DNA of 37,183 nucleotides, taken from positions 1 to 37,183 of IMG/VR virus record IMGVR_UViG_3300024518_002794. One strand, 5' to 3'. Positions 1 through 6,951 of this stretch are shown in pieces. The position numbers were made by a program, and so were the translations under genes. The notes below the pieces were generated by a model. That model was not told the DNA's origin. It saw only the letters and a list, made by a program, of their open reading frames with translations, and did not search any database. Position 1 is the stretch's first letter, and every line of letters begins with the position of its first letter. Origin of the DNA: a virus.

Positions 1-137
1 GGAGTTTTCGTGCGTAGATCACGTTCGTGCCTGCTCGTGTCCGGATCTTCCGGCGGATCAAGTGGCGGCCCTCAACCGTGAACTCGATTTTACCGTGTAA
101 GTGGCTGGAGACTACGCGGGGGGGCGCTCCTGGGGTC
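1..137. repeat. Left copy of the terminal overlap (circular contig end)
   Basis: Bases 1-126 are identical to 37047-37172. The match continues to base 137 / 37183 with mismatches at 127, 129 and 137 (134 of 137 identical). Joining base 37046 to base 1 restores an intact leftward gene, so this is the overlap expected when a circular or circularly permuted genome is assembled as a linear contig. The overlap lies inside a coding gene, which argues against a functional packaging repeat, although a short physical direct terminal repeat cannot be excluded from sequence alone. Confidence 0.9.
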
Positions 138-307
138 GCCTTGTCGATCGCGACCTTCCTCCCTCTCGCGTTCGTGCGAGTCTTCGCCTTGACGGAAATC
201 AACGCGACCATCTGGGATTGAAGGTCCGCGCCGATCGCGTGCATCAGAACCACGGTTTCCTTGCTCGCGAATCGCAGAAGGTTTTCTTGATGCCATCGCA
301 CCCCCAT
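1..307 (-). CDS. HK97 gp10-like head-tail/tail-completion protein, 5' part (continues at 37046)
   Basis: The ATG at 307 lies 1 base past the stop of the upstream stopper gene (stop 309-311). The frame is open to base 1, and after joining to base 37046 it runs to a TGA at 36940-36942, giving about 137 residues. The N-terminal part begins MGVRWHQENLL and is rich in Lys and Arg. The C-terminal part carries HWQGHEFMPQAL, which fits the aromatic-hydrophobic-Pro-Ala ending typical of HK97 gp10-like proteins. These proteins act near the head-tail interface or in early tail assembly. Family assignment rests on size, that C-terminal pattern and position between the stopper and the tail terminator. The gene is split only because of where the contig was opened. 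Confidence 0.75.
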   Translation of the reverse strand, partial: MGVRWHQENLLRFASKETVVLMHAIGADLQSQMVALISVKAKTRTNARGRKVAIDKATPGAPPRVVSSHLHGKIEFTVEGRHLIRRKIRTRAGTNVIYARKL

Positions 308-308
308 G

Positions 309-686
309 TCAGACGCCGCCTGGCTTACGCCGCCGTCGACCAGATAGAAAAGCTTTCTTGTATAGGTTTCGATTGCTCGACAGGACCACGATTTCGACCT
401 GCATCGTCTCGATGGGCATGTTGGGGCTCGTCAGCTGGATCTGATTCCCACGGATGACGGCAGCGTCGGGCAGCAAGTAGAGCGCATATCGGGCGTCGGC
501 CTGCTCGCTCTGCAGGACCCTTCGATCCGCATAGCTCAGCTCGTTGAGCCGGCAGAGCACGTCCTCTTCGTCGGCTGCCCCTGACTCGACGTCGTTCGTC
601 CTCGCGAATCCGCCCGAGGCGTCGGCTGCGCCATAGGCTGTCTGCCAGACGCTGCATCGGTGGATGAGCAGGCCGCGAATGCTCAC
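309..686 (-). CDS. Head-tail stopper (head closure) protein
   Basis: This 125-residue protein probably forms the ring below the connector that plugs DNA in the filled head and docks the tail (SPP1 gp16 / HK97 head-closure type). The features seen fit that family: a short all-beta-looking protein with a central CRLNELSYADRR segment, a hydrophobic strand YALYLLP, then a turn RGNQI and strand-forming C-terminal sequence ending in a basic tail (RRRRKPGG). It overlaps the upstream gene by 4 bases and lies directly upstream of the gp10-like gene, which is the usual order connector, stopper, gp10, terminator, tail tube. The family is inferred from pattern and context, not from a database match. Confidence 0.7.
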   Translation of the reverse strand: MSIRGLLIHRCSVWQTAYGAADASGGFARTNDVESGAADEEDVLCRLNELSYADRRVLQSEQADARYALYLLPDAAVIRGNQIQLTSPNMPIETMQVEIVVLSSNRNLYKKAFLSGRRRRKPGGV

Positions 687-1321
687 GGCCGCACCTCTCC
701 GGTTCTCGGGCCCACACCAGAGGGCAGCCGATCACTGGCCACGTCGACGGGCTTGTCCCCGGCTCGGCCTCTGGCGATATGCCGCACGCGCTCAGAGGGC
801 GCCACCTTGCTGGCTGCGGGGTCGAAACTGACCGGATATGTCGGGGGGCCGGGCTTCGAGCCTCGCCGCCCGAGTGCGAGCTTGCGTGTCTCCGAGGCGT
901 AGAAGTCCTCTGCCAGATTCAGCAGGCGCACCAGGCGCTGTCGCGGCACTGCGCTGATGTCCGAATAGCCGTGTTTCCACTGCAGGAGCGCCGTGCCGCG
1001 CTCCAGGAACCCCTTCACCCTCATCAGGTACCAGGTGGAGGAGAGCGCTCCGAAGAGCGGAGAGGGGCGGCCCTCGATGGTCAGGTCTGCAATCCGCTTC
1101 ACCACTCCGTCCTCCACTGGGATGGGGCCTCCGGCCAGAGAGATCTCCAGCGCCAGCTCGGCAATCTGCTGGTCAGAGGTCACCTGCAGCTCGTCGATGG
1201 AAGCAGCAAAGGCCAGCTCGGCCATATCGCAGGCGCGCTGCAGCTGGGACTGGCGGCCCGTGATCTCCCCGGCTTCCATCCCGAGGAATCGGCCGAGGTC
1301 GGTGTGCGCGAGCAGACTCAT
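683..1321 (-). CDS. Putative head-tail connector-associated protein, possible second connector-like copy
   Basis: This 212-residue protein is not confidently assigned. It sits between a gp6-like connector gene (4-base overlap with it) and the stopper, so a role at the head-tail joint is likely. Around residues 114-143 it has WKHGYSDISAVP followed by a helical LVRLLNLAEDFYASE. The neighbouring connector has a comparable segment (FDKGFLTSAAMP, then LALLQSARWFLDDED), so the two genes may be diverged relatives. The last 60 residues are basic and low in structure-forming residues (RGRAGDKP and similar) and may be a disordered tail. Alternative: an unrelated minor head protein. Confidence 0.55.
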   Translation of the reverse strand: MSLLAHTDLGRFLGMEAGEITGRQSQLQRACDMAELAFAASIDELQVTSDQQIAELALEISLAGGPIPVEDGVVKRIADLTIEGRPSPLFGALSSTWYLMRVKGFLERGTALLQWKHGYSDISAVPRQRLVRLLNLAEDFYASETRKLALGRRGSKPGPPTYPVSFDPAASKVAPSERVRHIARGRAGDKPVDVASDRLPSGVGPRTGEVRP

Positions 1322-1884
1322 AGCCTGGGCCGCCGGTACTGCAGGAGGTCGCGTTGGGCGTGCCGTGGGATCGGGTCGCCCATCAGGCCAGCATCGGCCC
1401 AGGCGGCCGCCCAGTCCCCGAAGCGCTCGGACATCGGGGCGCCCCTGCCCTTGGAGCCATAGTCCTCGTCATCCAGAAACCACCTGGCAGACTGCAGCAG
1501 GGCCAGGCGCATCGGGTCGGGCATCGCAGCGGAGGTCAGGAACCCCTTGTCGAAGGTGATCGCCACTTCAGCGCCCTGGCCGAATCCGTCTCGGTAGCCG
1601 ATGTCCCACCAGTGGACGGACATCTTCGTCAGGTCGGCCGCTGAGTTGTCGATCACCATGGCCGTCACGTCGACCAGTAGGGCCTCGTTGCGGCCGACCG
1701 GGAGAATTGTCCCAGCCATGCCCTTCACCAGGACGGCCTCTTCGCCGGCAGATTCTTCGAACGTATCGATCCCGATCCAGCTCGCGGCAGCTGCTTCCGC
1801 CTTGTCGATTGCGAGCTGCATCGGGACAGTGTCCTCGACGAGGACGAGGTACGTCGCGAGTTCTGCCGGCGTGAGGACGCTCAT
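1318..1884 (-). CDS. Head-tail connector protein, HK97 gp6 / phage connector family-like
   Basis: This 188-residue protein begins MSVLTPAELATYL, matching the start seen in gp6-like adaptors, where an N-terminal helix precedes a helical bundle. It contains hydrophobic helices (AIDKAEAAAASWIGI) and a C-terminal helix (MRLALLQSARWFLDDED). Such adaptors form the ring bound directly under the portal. The start overlaps the stop of the upstream gene by 1 base and the stop overlaps the following gene by 4 bases, which indicates translational coupling in the late head operon. Position two genes downstream of the capsid gene agrees with the assignment. Confidence 0.7.
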   Translation of the reverse strand: MSVLTPAELATYLVLVEDTVPMQLAIDKAEAAAASWIGIDTFEESAGEEAVLVKGMAGTILPVGRNEALLVDVTAMVIDNSAADLTKMSVHWWDIGYRDGFGQGAEVAITFDKGFLTSAAMPDPMRLALLQSARWFLDDEDYGSKGRGAPMSERFGDWAAAWADAGLMGDPIPRHAQRDLLQYRRPRL

Positions 1885-2543
1885 CAGACCTGGCTCCCCG
1901 GTGCTCTGGCCTCTTCGGTGATTTCTCCGCCGACCTCCTGGCTGCCGGGCTCGACGAAGCGCAGGCAGTGCGGGGTGCGGTTCGTGCGCTTCACCTGCTC
2001 GGCAGTCACCCAGTAGGTTTCACCGCTCTTCAGCGAGACCCGCTTGCCCTTGTGGTCGGTGAAGATGACATTGCCACCCTGGGCCCAGACGGCGTCGCGA
2101 CCCTTCCGACCCTGGACACATGCGGCCTGGACGTGAACGAGGTCTGCTTCCTTCACCTCGTCCGTGGTGGCGTTGTCGAGCTTCTCCGCTTCGAGATCAG
2201 CGCGAGCCTGGATGGTATCCGCCTGGGCTTCGTCGACCTGGCCCTTGAGGCCCTGTGCGATGCCGGCCAGGGTCTTCTCGGCCTCTCCCAGCTGCTTCTC
2301 ACGGAGGTTGGCTGCAGACTCTCTCTGCTCCAACTTGTGGAGCTTCTCCGCGTAGCCCTCCATTTCCTCGGGCGTCGCGGTCTCCGCCTTTCGCTCGTCT
2401 TCCAGTGCCTCGCCGACCGTGCGCGCCTCGGGGTTCGGATCTGCCAGCGGGACCTTCGCAGTGCCCACTTGCCGGCCCTGCTGGTCGTCCAGTACGGCCG
2501 TGGCCGCATCCTTGGTCTTCTGTCCTACGTTCTTTCCTGACAT
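1884..2543 (-). CDS. Uncharacterised head-region protein with coiled coil
   Basis: This 219-residue protein lies just after the major capsid gene and before the connector. The ATG at 2543 has a clear AGGAG ribosome site about 9 bases upstream. Residues ~50-135 are Glu/Lys/Ala/Leu-rich with heptad-like spacing (YAEKLHKLEQRESAANLREK), predicting a long coiled coil. Residues ~145-200 look like a small beta domain (WAQGGNVIFTDHKGKRVSL, then WVTAEQVKRTNRTPH). Genes in this slot often encode a head decoration or minor head protein. A scaffold-like role is possible because of the coiled coil, although scaffold genes usually precede the capsid gene. Function not recognised. Confidence 0.6.
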   Translation of the reverse strand: MSGKNVGQKTKDAATAVLDDQQGRQVGTAKVPLADPNPEARTVGEALEDERKAETATPEEMEGYAEKLHKLEQRESAANLREKQLGEAEKTLAGIAQGLKGQVDEAQADTIQARADLEAEKLDNATTDEVKEADLVHVQAACVQGRKGRDAVWAQGGNVIFTDHKGKRVSLKSGETYWVTAEQVKRTNRTPHCLRFVEPGSQEVGGEITEEARAPGSQV

Positions 2544-2573
2544 GGGGACGGTTCTCCTCTTCTCTTCTGTTGT

Positions 2574-2626
2574 GGAGGTCGTCAGCCCCCGGGCCGCCAG
2601 TATTCACCAGCGACCCGGGGACCTCC
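2574..2626 (-). promoter_or_regulatory. Intergenic hairpin downstream of the capsid gene
   Basis: In the 107-base gap after the capsid stop, GGAGGTC (2574-2580) pairs with GACCTCC (2620-2626), and two CCCGGG blocks (2588-2593 and 2614-2619) can pair inside it. No T-run follows the stem in the leftward transcript, so it is a poor intrinsic terminator. It is better read as an mRNA-stabilising, processing or attenuating structure that raises capsid output relative to downstream genes. The role is inferred; the pairing is seen. Confidence 0.5.
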
Positions 2627-2650
2627 GTCCCCCCGAAACACTGCTGGCGA

Positions 2651-3901
2651 CTATGCGCCGCGCAGCGCTGCGTCCAGCGTGTGGCCCTTCACGTACTGTC
2701 GGCCCATGGCGTGCTGATAGGCGACCTTCGCCGTCAGCGTGTACTCCATGACCCGCTTGCGTTGATTCCACTGCGACTCGACCGTCACGGCCCGAGCCAT
2801 ACCGAAGACGATATTCGAGATCGGCGTCAGAATCACCTGCCGGTCGGACAGCACGGATGCTGTCGTGTCCGACATATAGCCCTCCGCGATCAAGGGGAAG
2901 CCGAAGTAACGAAGAGCCGGCAGCCCATTGACGAGGGTCGTATCACCGAGCGTGGTCTCACGAGACGCGACTGCGTCCGCATACTCGATGGCGTGGTTAG
3001 TGTTCACCACGAACGTCTGACCCGGAAGGGTCTTCAGTCCGCTCGGCATGGCCTTGAGTACGGCCTTGAGCGTTTTCACCGGATCCGTCGGCGCTGCGAT
3101 TGCCGAGAGATCCACATCGATGACATTGCCATCGCCGTCCGCCTGGACAATCCAGCCGTCGATGATGCCCGTGAAGGCGTGCACCGTCGCATCTCGGCCA
3201 TTGATGCCGAGGTCTGCGATGTCGTTGGCGAATTGCCGTGTGACGATCTCCATGATGGCCTGCTCGCCACCAGCCAGCATGATGTTCTGCTCCAGGAAGT
3301 CGAGCGAGATGTCCTCCGCGAGGATGATCTCTTTCGAGTTCAGGGTGCGCCGTGCGGTGGTGATCGAATCGGCAACAGCCGGAGCTGTCGACTCAGTCGC
3401 CTCGATGATCGACCGAGGTGTGGTCACCAACTCGTCGATATGAGTTGGCGTGTCGCGCATGACGCGGCGCGAGACCTGACGGATCAACACTTGCTGATCG
3501 GCCACCGAGTTGATAAATGCCGACGCGGCATCGTCCGGCAGCTGGCCACCAGACGCCAGGAGAGCGGTGTCCAGTGTTCGTGTCTGAGCGTAGTTATCCT
3601 TCAGCTTCTTCGGAATGAAGGTCCCATTCCAGTCAACTTCGCTCGCCTTGTTCGTGCGCTCGTTGAGCGGAGTCGCTTCCAGGAGCCTGATCTTCTCGAC
3701 CAGGTCCGCCGTCTGCTTCTCCGAGTCCCCGAGGCGCGACTCCAGGTCGATCACCTTCTGGTCCTTCGGATCGGTTCCCCGCTCTTCGAGCGAGAGAAGG
3801 CTCTTGACCGTGGTCTGTGCAGTCGTTTCCAGCTGAGACCCCAGACGGAGCTCAACCGACTTGATTTCGTCCATGATAGTTTGAAGATCGTGTTCGTTCA
3901 T
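2651..3901 (-). CDS. Major capsid protein, HK97 fold
   Basis: This 416-residue protein is the building block of the icosahedral shell. Residues ~1-75 are charged and helical (SLEERGTDPKDQKVIDLESR) and resemble a delta/scaffold region that the upstream protease would remove. The shell domain begins near TLDTALLASGGQLP. It contains QQVLIRQVSRRVMRDTPTH, then EIILAEDISLDFLEQNIM and FANDIADLGINGRD, which match the conserved stretch of HK97-type capsids where a helix carries LExN followed by a DxxDLxINGD-like motif. The C-terminal part (FGFPLIAEGYM, VFGMARAVTVESQWN) fits the A-domain end. The ATG at 3901 has a GAGGTGA site 6-10 bases upstream. It is placed between protease and connector genes, as in HK97. 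Confidence 0.93.
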   Translation of the reverse strand: MNEHDLQTIMDEIKSVELRLGSQLETTAQTTVKSLLSLEERGTDPKDQKVIDLESRLGDSEKQTADLVEKIRLLEATPLNERTNKASEVDWNGTFIPKKLKDNYAQTRTLDTALLASGGQLPDDAASAFINSVADQQVLIRQVSRRVMRDTPTHIDELVTTPRSIIEATESTAPAVADSITTARRTLNSKEIILAEDISLDFLEQNIMLAGGEQAIMEIVTRQFANDIADLGINGRDATVHAFTGIIDGWIVQADGDGNVIDVDLSAIAAPTDPVKTLKAVLKAMPSGLKTLPGQTFVVNTNHAIEYADAVASRETTLGDTTLVNGLPALRYFGFPLIAEGYMSDTTASVLSDRQVILTPISNIVFGMARAVTVESQWNQRKRVMEYTLTAKVAYQHAMGRQYVKGHTLDAALRGA

Positions 3902-3905
3902 GGTG

Positions 3906-4622
3906 TCACCTCGCGTTGGGCCGCCACCCCTTCAAGGTGTCGACGACCCTCTGCACGCCGCCCCATGATCGAAGACCCCGTGCGAAATCTGCGGCCGACA
4001 TATCGACCGGAGCACGCGGCGCAACTTTCTGGGCGGCGTTGTAAGCATGGATGACGTGGGCCATGCGATTGCTTGGTATCGCGACGAGCGACACTTCCAG
4101 CAATTCGCTCTTGTTGTATACCCACACTTGATCGGCATAGCCCTCGACGTCCTCGTAACCGGCGGCCTTCGAGATGAACCCGATGGAGACCATCGAGAGG
4201 AAACCATTCTGGACCATCCAAAGCGCTTGCCCTGCAATCTTGTTCTTATCCTCGGGCATGAACTCCACGGCGATGTCAAATTTGGAAGAGTCCTGCTCCC
4301 AGTCCAGAACCTTCCCAATGACATGCTCTATGGGGGCTCTGTTATATACGTCGTGGTCCCATCCGAAGATGCGATTAGTGGAGAAAGGGCCGGTGTCGAT
4401 GCCCTCGGTTCGCACGATCGTATGATGACGGTCGAGGTCCGGCGTCGATGCGCGAAACCTCATGACCCGGTTCTCGGGGTCGTCGTCGCCCGACTGCCGG
4501 AGCACGTGACCCATCACAGCGTAGCGCTCCTCGCCCTTGTCGCGATCGTGGTGGATGACATCCGAACGGATCTGGATCCGCTCTTGATTCGCCATGTAGT
4601 CGCTGAAGGATTGCAGACTCAT
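3906..4622 (-). CDS. Prohead protease, HK97 U35 type
   Basis: This serine protease is expected to trim the capsid N-terminal region during head maturation. The ATG at 4622 shares one base with the portal stop (TGATG) and gives 238 residues. A start 30 bases further upstream is open but would overlap the portal gene. Motifs visible are GWDHD with His90, FLSMVSIGF with Ser146 and LLEVSLVAIPSN with Ser178, the pattern of the herpes-assemblin-like prohead protease fold (His and Ser catalytic residues, conserved EVSLV strand). It lies between portal and capsid genes in the classical order. The C-terminal ~40 residues are variable. Confidence 0.9.
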   Translation of the reverse strand: MSLQSFSDYMANQERIQIRSDVIHHDRDKGEERYAVMGHVLRQSGDDDPENRVMRFRASTPDLDRHHTIVRTEGIDTGPFSTNRIFGWDHDVYNRAPIEHVIGKVLDWEQDSSKFDIAVEFMPEDKNKIAGQALWMVQNGFLSMVSIGFISKAAGYEDVEGYADQVWVYNKSELLEVSLVAIPSNRMAHVIHAYNAAQKVAPRAPVDMSAADFARGLRSWGGVQRVVDTLKGWRPNAR

Positions 4623-6928
4623 CAGAGCTTTACCTCGACCGTTAGAGTGCAACGGCAGTTAATGACGTTGGATGCCCGGCCGCGCGGGTCAGACGGCCTG
4701 GCCATTGGTTGCCCGTCGACGATATAGCTATGGGCTCGGGGGATCGTCACGCTGGGCTTGATCGCAGGGGCCCGATGGTGCTTCCGGGTTTCGGCGCTCT
4801 CGATGGGATTCCACGTTTTTAGATACTCAATCCCATAGGCTCGCTCGGACTCGACGACGTGTTCATACTTGCCCGCGTTGACTGCGTTCGCCGTCTCTGT
4901 TCTGGCGATCGTCCGGGCTCGGCCGCCTCGACCCTTGAAGGAGTCCGTCAGCTCTGACAACTCCTTCGCGATGTCCTCGTAAGGCGTCCCGTTCTCGATG
5001 CCGTCGGCGATGATCGGCCGGACCTTCTCGCGGGTCGTCTTCCAGATTCGCTTGATCTTCGTGGCCGAGTTCTTCGCCGCCCATTCGACGGCCTCGGGCC
5101 GGTAGACGTCAAAGGAAAGTTGGAACTCAGCGGCCACTCCGTCGCTCGACAGCAGATCCCAGCCGGAGGCCAGGCTCTTCAGCGCGCTCTCGTTTAGCGT
5201 ATTCCACCAGGCTTCCCGGCTCTTCTGCAGAGCGCTGGCTAGCAGGTCGTCCTCGACGCCCTTGTTGATGGTCCGCACTTCGAGATAGGCGCGCAGCCCT
5301 GCCAGGATCGTCTTCAGGTCCTGGACGAAGAGAGCCGAAATCTGCCGGGTCAGCTCGTTCTCCAGGCTCTCCTGCGTCCGTGCGAACGTCATGCCAGAAA
5401 TCAGATGTTGCTCGGGCGAGAGCCTCGACTCCCAGGGGCCGTCGTCGCTTGACGTGCTGCGAGTCTCGCCAGGCGGCAGCGCCAGGGGCTCGGGCTCGCT
5501 CATGGCCAGCCGCATCTGGGCTTCGAACTGTTCGGCCGCGCTCAGCTGGATGGATAGTCTGGGGATCCCGACTCCGCCCTGTGCGTTGTCGAGCAGGCTC
5601 TGCGGCACTCCCAACTGGGCGCGGCCTTCGTCATCGTCGCTCTGGAAGGGCGTTGCCGCAAGCGGGTCATACTCGCCCAGCGTCTTTGAGTAGCGGACGC
5701 CAGCGGGCAGCATGTAGACATCGCCGTCGGGCGTCGTCGCCTCGCCAACGTTGACGCGATGGACGTTGACAGTGATTACGCCATTTCGGAGGTCGCTCGA
5801 AGAGCGCCTGTGGACCGCGTCTTCGTCCTGGACGATCGGGCTCTCGTATCGGAAGACGTAGCCCTCGATGCCGGCATTGGGCAGCAGCCAGTCGTTGACG
5901 GCATCGGCCAGGCGAGAGAGCCTGGGCTGCAGAGCATTTCTATTGTACGCATTTCTGTGCTCGTTCGTGATCGCGAGCGTCCCACCCTTGAGCGCGATCC
6001 CTGCAACGGACGGCGGCACGTGGTAGCACGCGGCCACCTGCTCCATCGACATCTCAGCGAGCGCCGCGAATTCGAGGTCGGAGACGCTCATGGCGAGCTG
6101 TTGATACTTGGATCCCTTGCCCAGGACGGGCGGCCCGAGCCGGGCGCCCATTCCACCACCAACGCGCTCCTGCCAGCGGTTGGAGATCAGCTCCCCGTCG
6201 TCCGGGTCGATGTCCTGCTCGGTGGTGATAAAACCCGAGATCATTCCGTTGTGTTCAAGAACCGTGCCAATATACGCCCTGGCCAGGGTGTCCGTATCCT
6301 GCGCCCAGGCCACGGCCTGGACCGGGCTCATGCCGTCGGTGGTCGGCCGCGCCGGGTGGGGATAGCGAATCTGGTGGATCTGGTCGGCCGGGATCCAGAC
6401 CGGCGTCCCCATCCCCGGAATTGCGATTTTCCAGTCGGCCAGCTTGCCCGAGGCGTCGTACCTGCGATCGACGACCCAATTGGGCGGTATCGCTTGGAAG
6501 CCCGAGGCGTACTGAGCGCCGGCCGGACCGAGGCGCAGCCAGTAGGCCGTGCCCGTCAGGTCTAGGTGCATGATCGAGATCTCGGCCAGCTCGGCCCATG
6601 AGACGCCGCCAGACGGACGAGCGAGAGGTGCCGCTACCGCCAGGGCGGTATCGCTCGTCGTCTCTTTGTCGCCGGCCCAGAGCGACCAGGGGCGGGAGTT
6701 CACGTCCTGGGAGAGCAGGCTGACGAAGCAGTAAATCCAGCCGGCGTACCGGGCTAGCTGCTCGTCTGGGCGGGTCGCCCTGGTGGTGGTGAGACGGCTC
6801 GCCCCGATCTGGATGAGAATCTCGTCATAGTTGAGCGAGCTCCCTCGCCTCGGCTGGGGTAGGGGTGCGGCTCTTACCTGCCTGGTGCCTATGCGACGGA
6901 TCGACGTTCCCGCAGCGGCTGCGCGCAA
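4622..6928 (-). CDS. Portal protein fused to a MuF/SPP1 gp7-like head morphogenesis domain
   Basis: At 768 residues this is much longer than an HK97-type portal (about 400-500). Residues ~60-480 are portal-like: LARYAGWIYCFVSLLSQDV near the start, then MSPVQAVAWAQDTDTLARAY, MSMEQVAACYHVPPSVAGI and NALQPRLSRLADAVNDWLL. A linker at ~480-540 is followed by a helical region and, at ~660-768, the MuF signature: RARTIARTETANAVNAG, TRKHHRA, HSYIVDGQPM, and NVINCRCTLTVEV with its CRC cysteines. MuF proteins are minor head proteins normally encoded next to the portal. Here one uninterrupted frame makes both. The start is TTG at 6928, with a G-rich site (GGGGGGTGAG) about 5 bases upstream and 23 bases after the terminase stop. 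Confidence 0.9.
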   Translation of the reverse strand: MRAAAAGTSIRRIGTRQVRAAPLPQPRRGSSLNYDEILIQIGASRLTTTRATRPDEQLARYAGWIYCFVSLLSQDVNSRPWSLWAGDKETTSDTALAVAAPLARPSGGVSWAELAEISIMHLDLTGTAYWLRLGPAGAQYASGFQAIPPNWVVDRRYDASGKLADWKIAIPGMGTPVWIPADQIHQIRYPHPARPTTDGMSPVQAVAWAQDTDTLARAYIGTVLEHNGMISGFITTEQDIDPDDGELISNRWQERVGGGMGARLGPPVLGKGSKYQQLAMSVSDLEFAALAEMSMEQVAACYHVPPSVAGIALKGGTLAITNEHRNAYNRNALQPRLSRLADAVNDWLLPNAGIEGYVFRYESPIVQDEDAVHRRSSSDLRNGVITVNVHRVNVGEATTPDGDVYMLPAGVRYSKTLGEYDPLAATPFQSDDDEGRAQLGVPQSLLDNAQGGVGIPRLSIQLSAAEQFEAQMRLAMSEPEPLALPPGETRSTSSDDGPWESRLSPEQHLISGMTFARTQESLENELTRQISALFVQDLKTILAGLRAYLEVRTINKGVEDDLLASALQKSREAWWNTLNESALKSLASGWDLLSSDGVAAEFQLSFDVYRPEAVEWAAKNSATKIKRIWKTTREKVRPIIADGIENGTPYEDIAKELSELTDSFKGRGGRARTIARTETANAVNAGKYEHVVESERAYGIEYLKTWNPIESAETRKHHRAPAIKPSVTIPRAHSYIVDGQPMARPSDPRGRASNVINCRCTLTVEVKL

Positions 6929-6951
6929 TTACTCTCACCCCCCAAGGGTGG

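Noticed and set aside
1-126. Functional direct terminal repeat used for packaging
   Set aside because: The repeat is short, lies inside a coding gene that is intact only when the ends are joined, and is of a length common for assembly overlaps, so a contig-end overlap explains it better.
90-296. A minus-strand frame in the first 300 bases
   Set aside because: It is an alternative frame inside the gp10-like gene, whose real frame starts at 307 and continues through the end junction. Its product is low-complexity Arg/Gly/Asp-rich.
2255-4054. A long open frame on the plus strand (599 codons) opposite the capsid and protease genes
   Set aside because: It is an antisense shadow of the GC-rich capsid and protease genes, Arg/His/Pro-rich with no recognised domain, and it lacks a convincing ribosome site. 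Genes on the other strand have clear motifs here.
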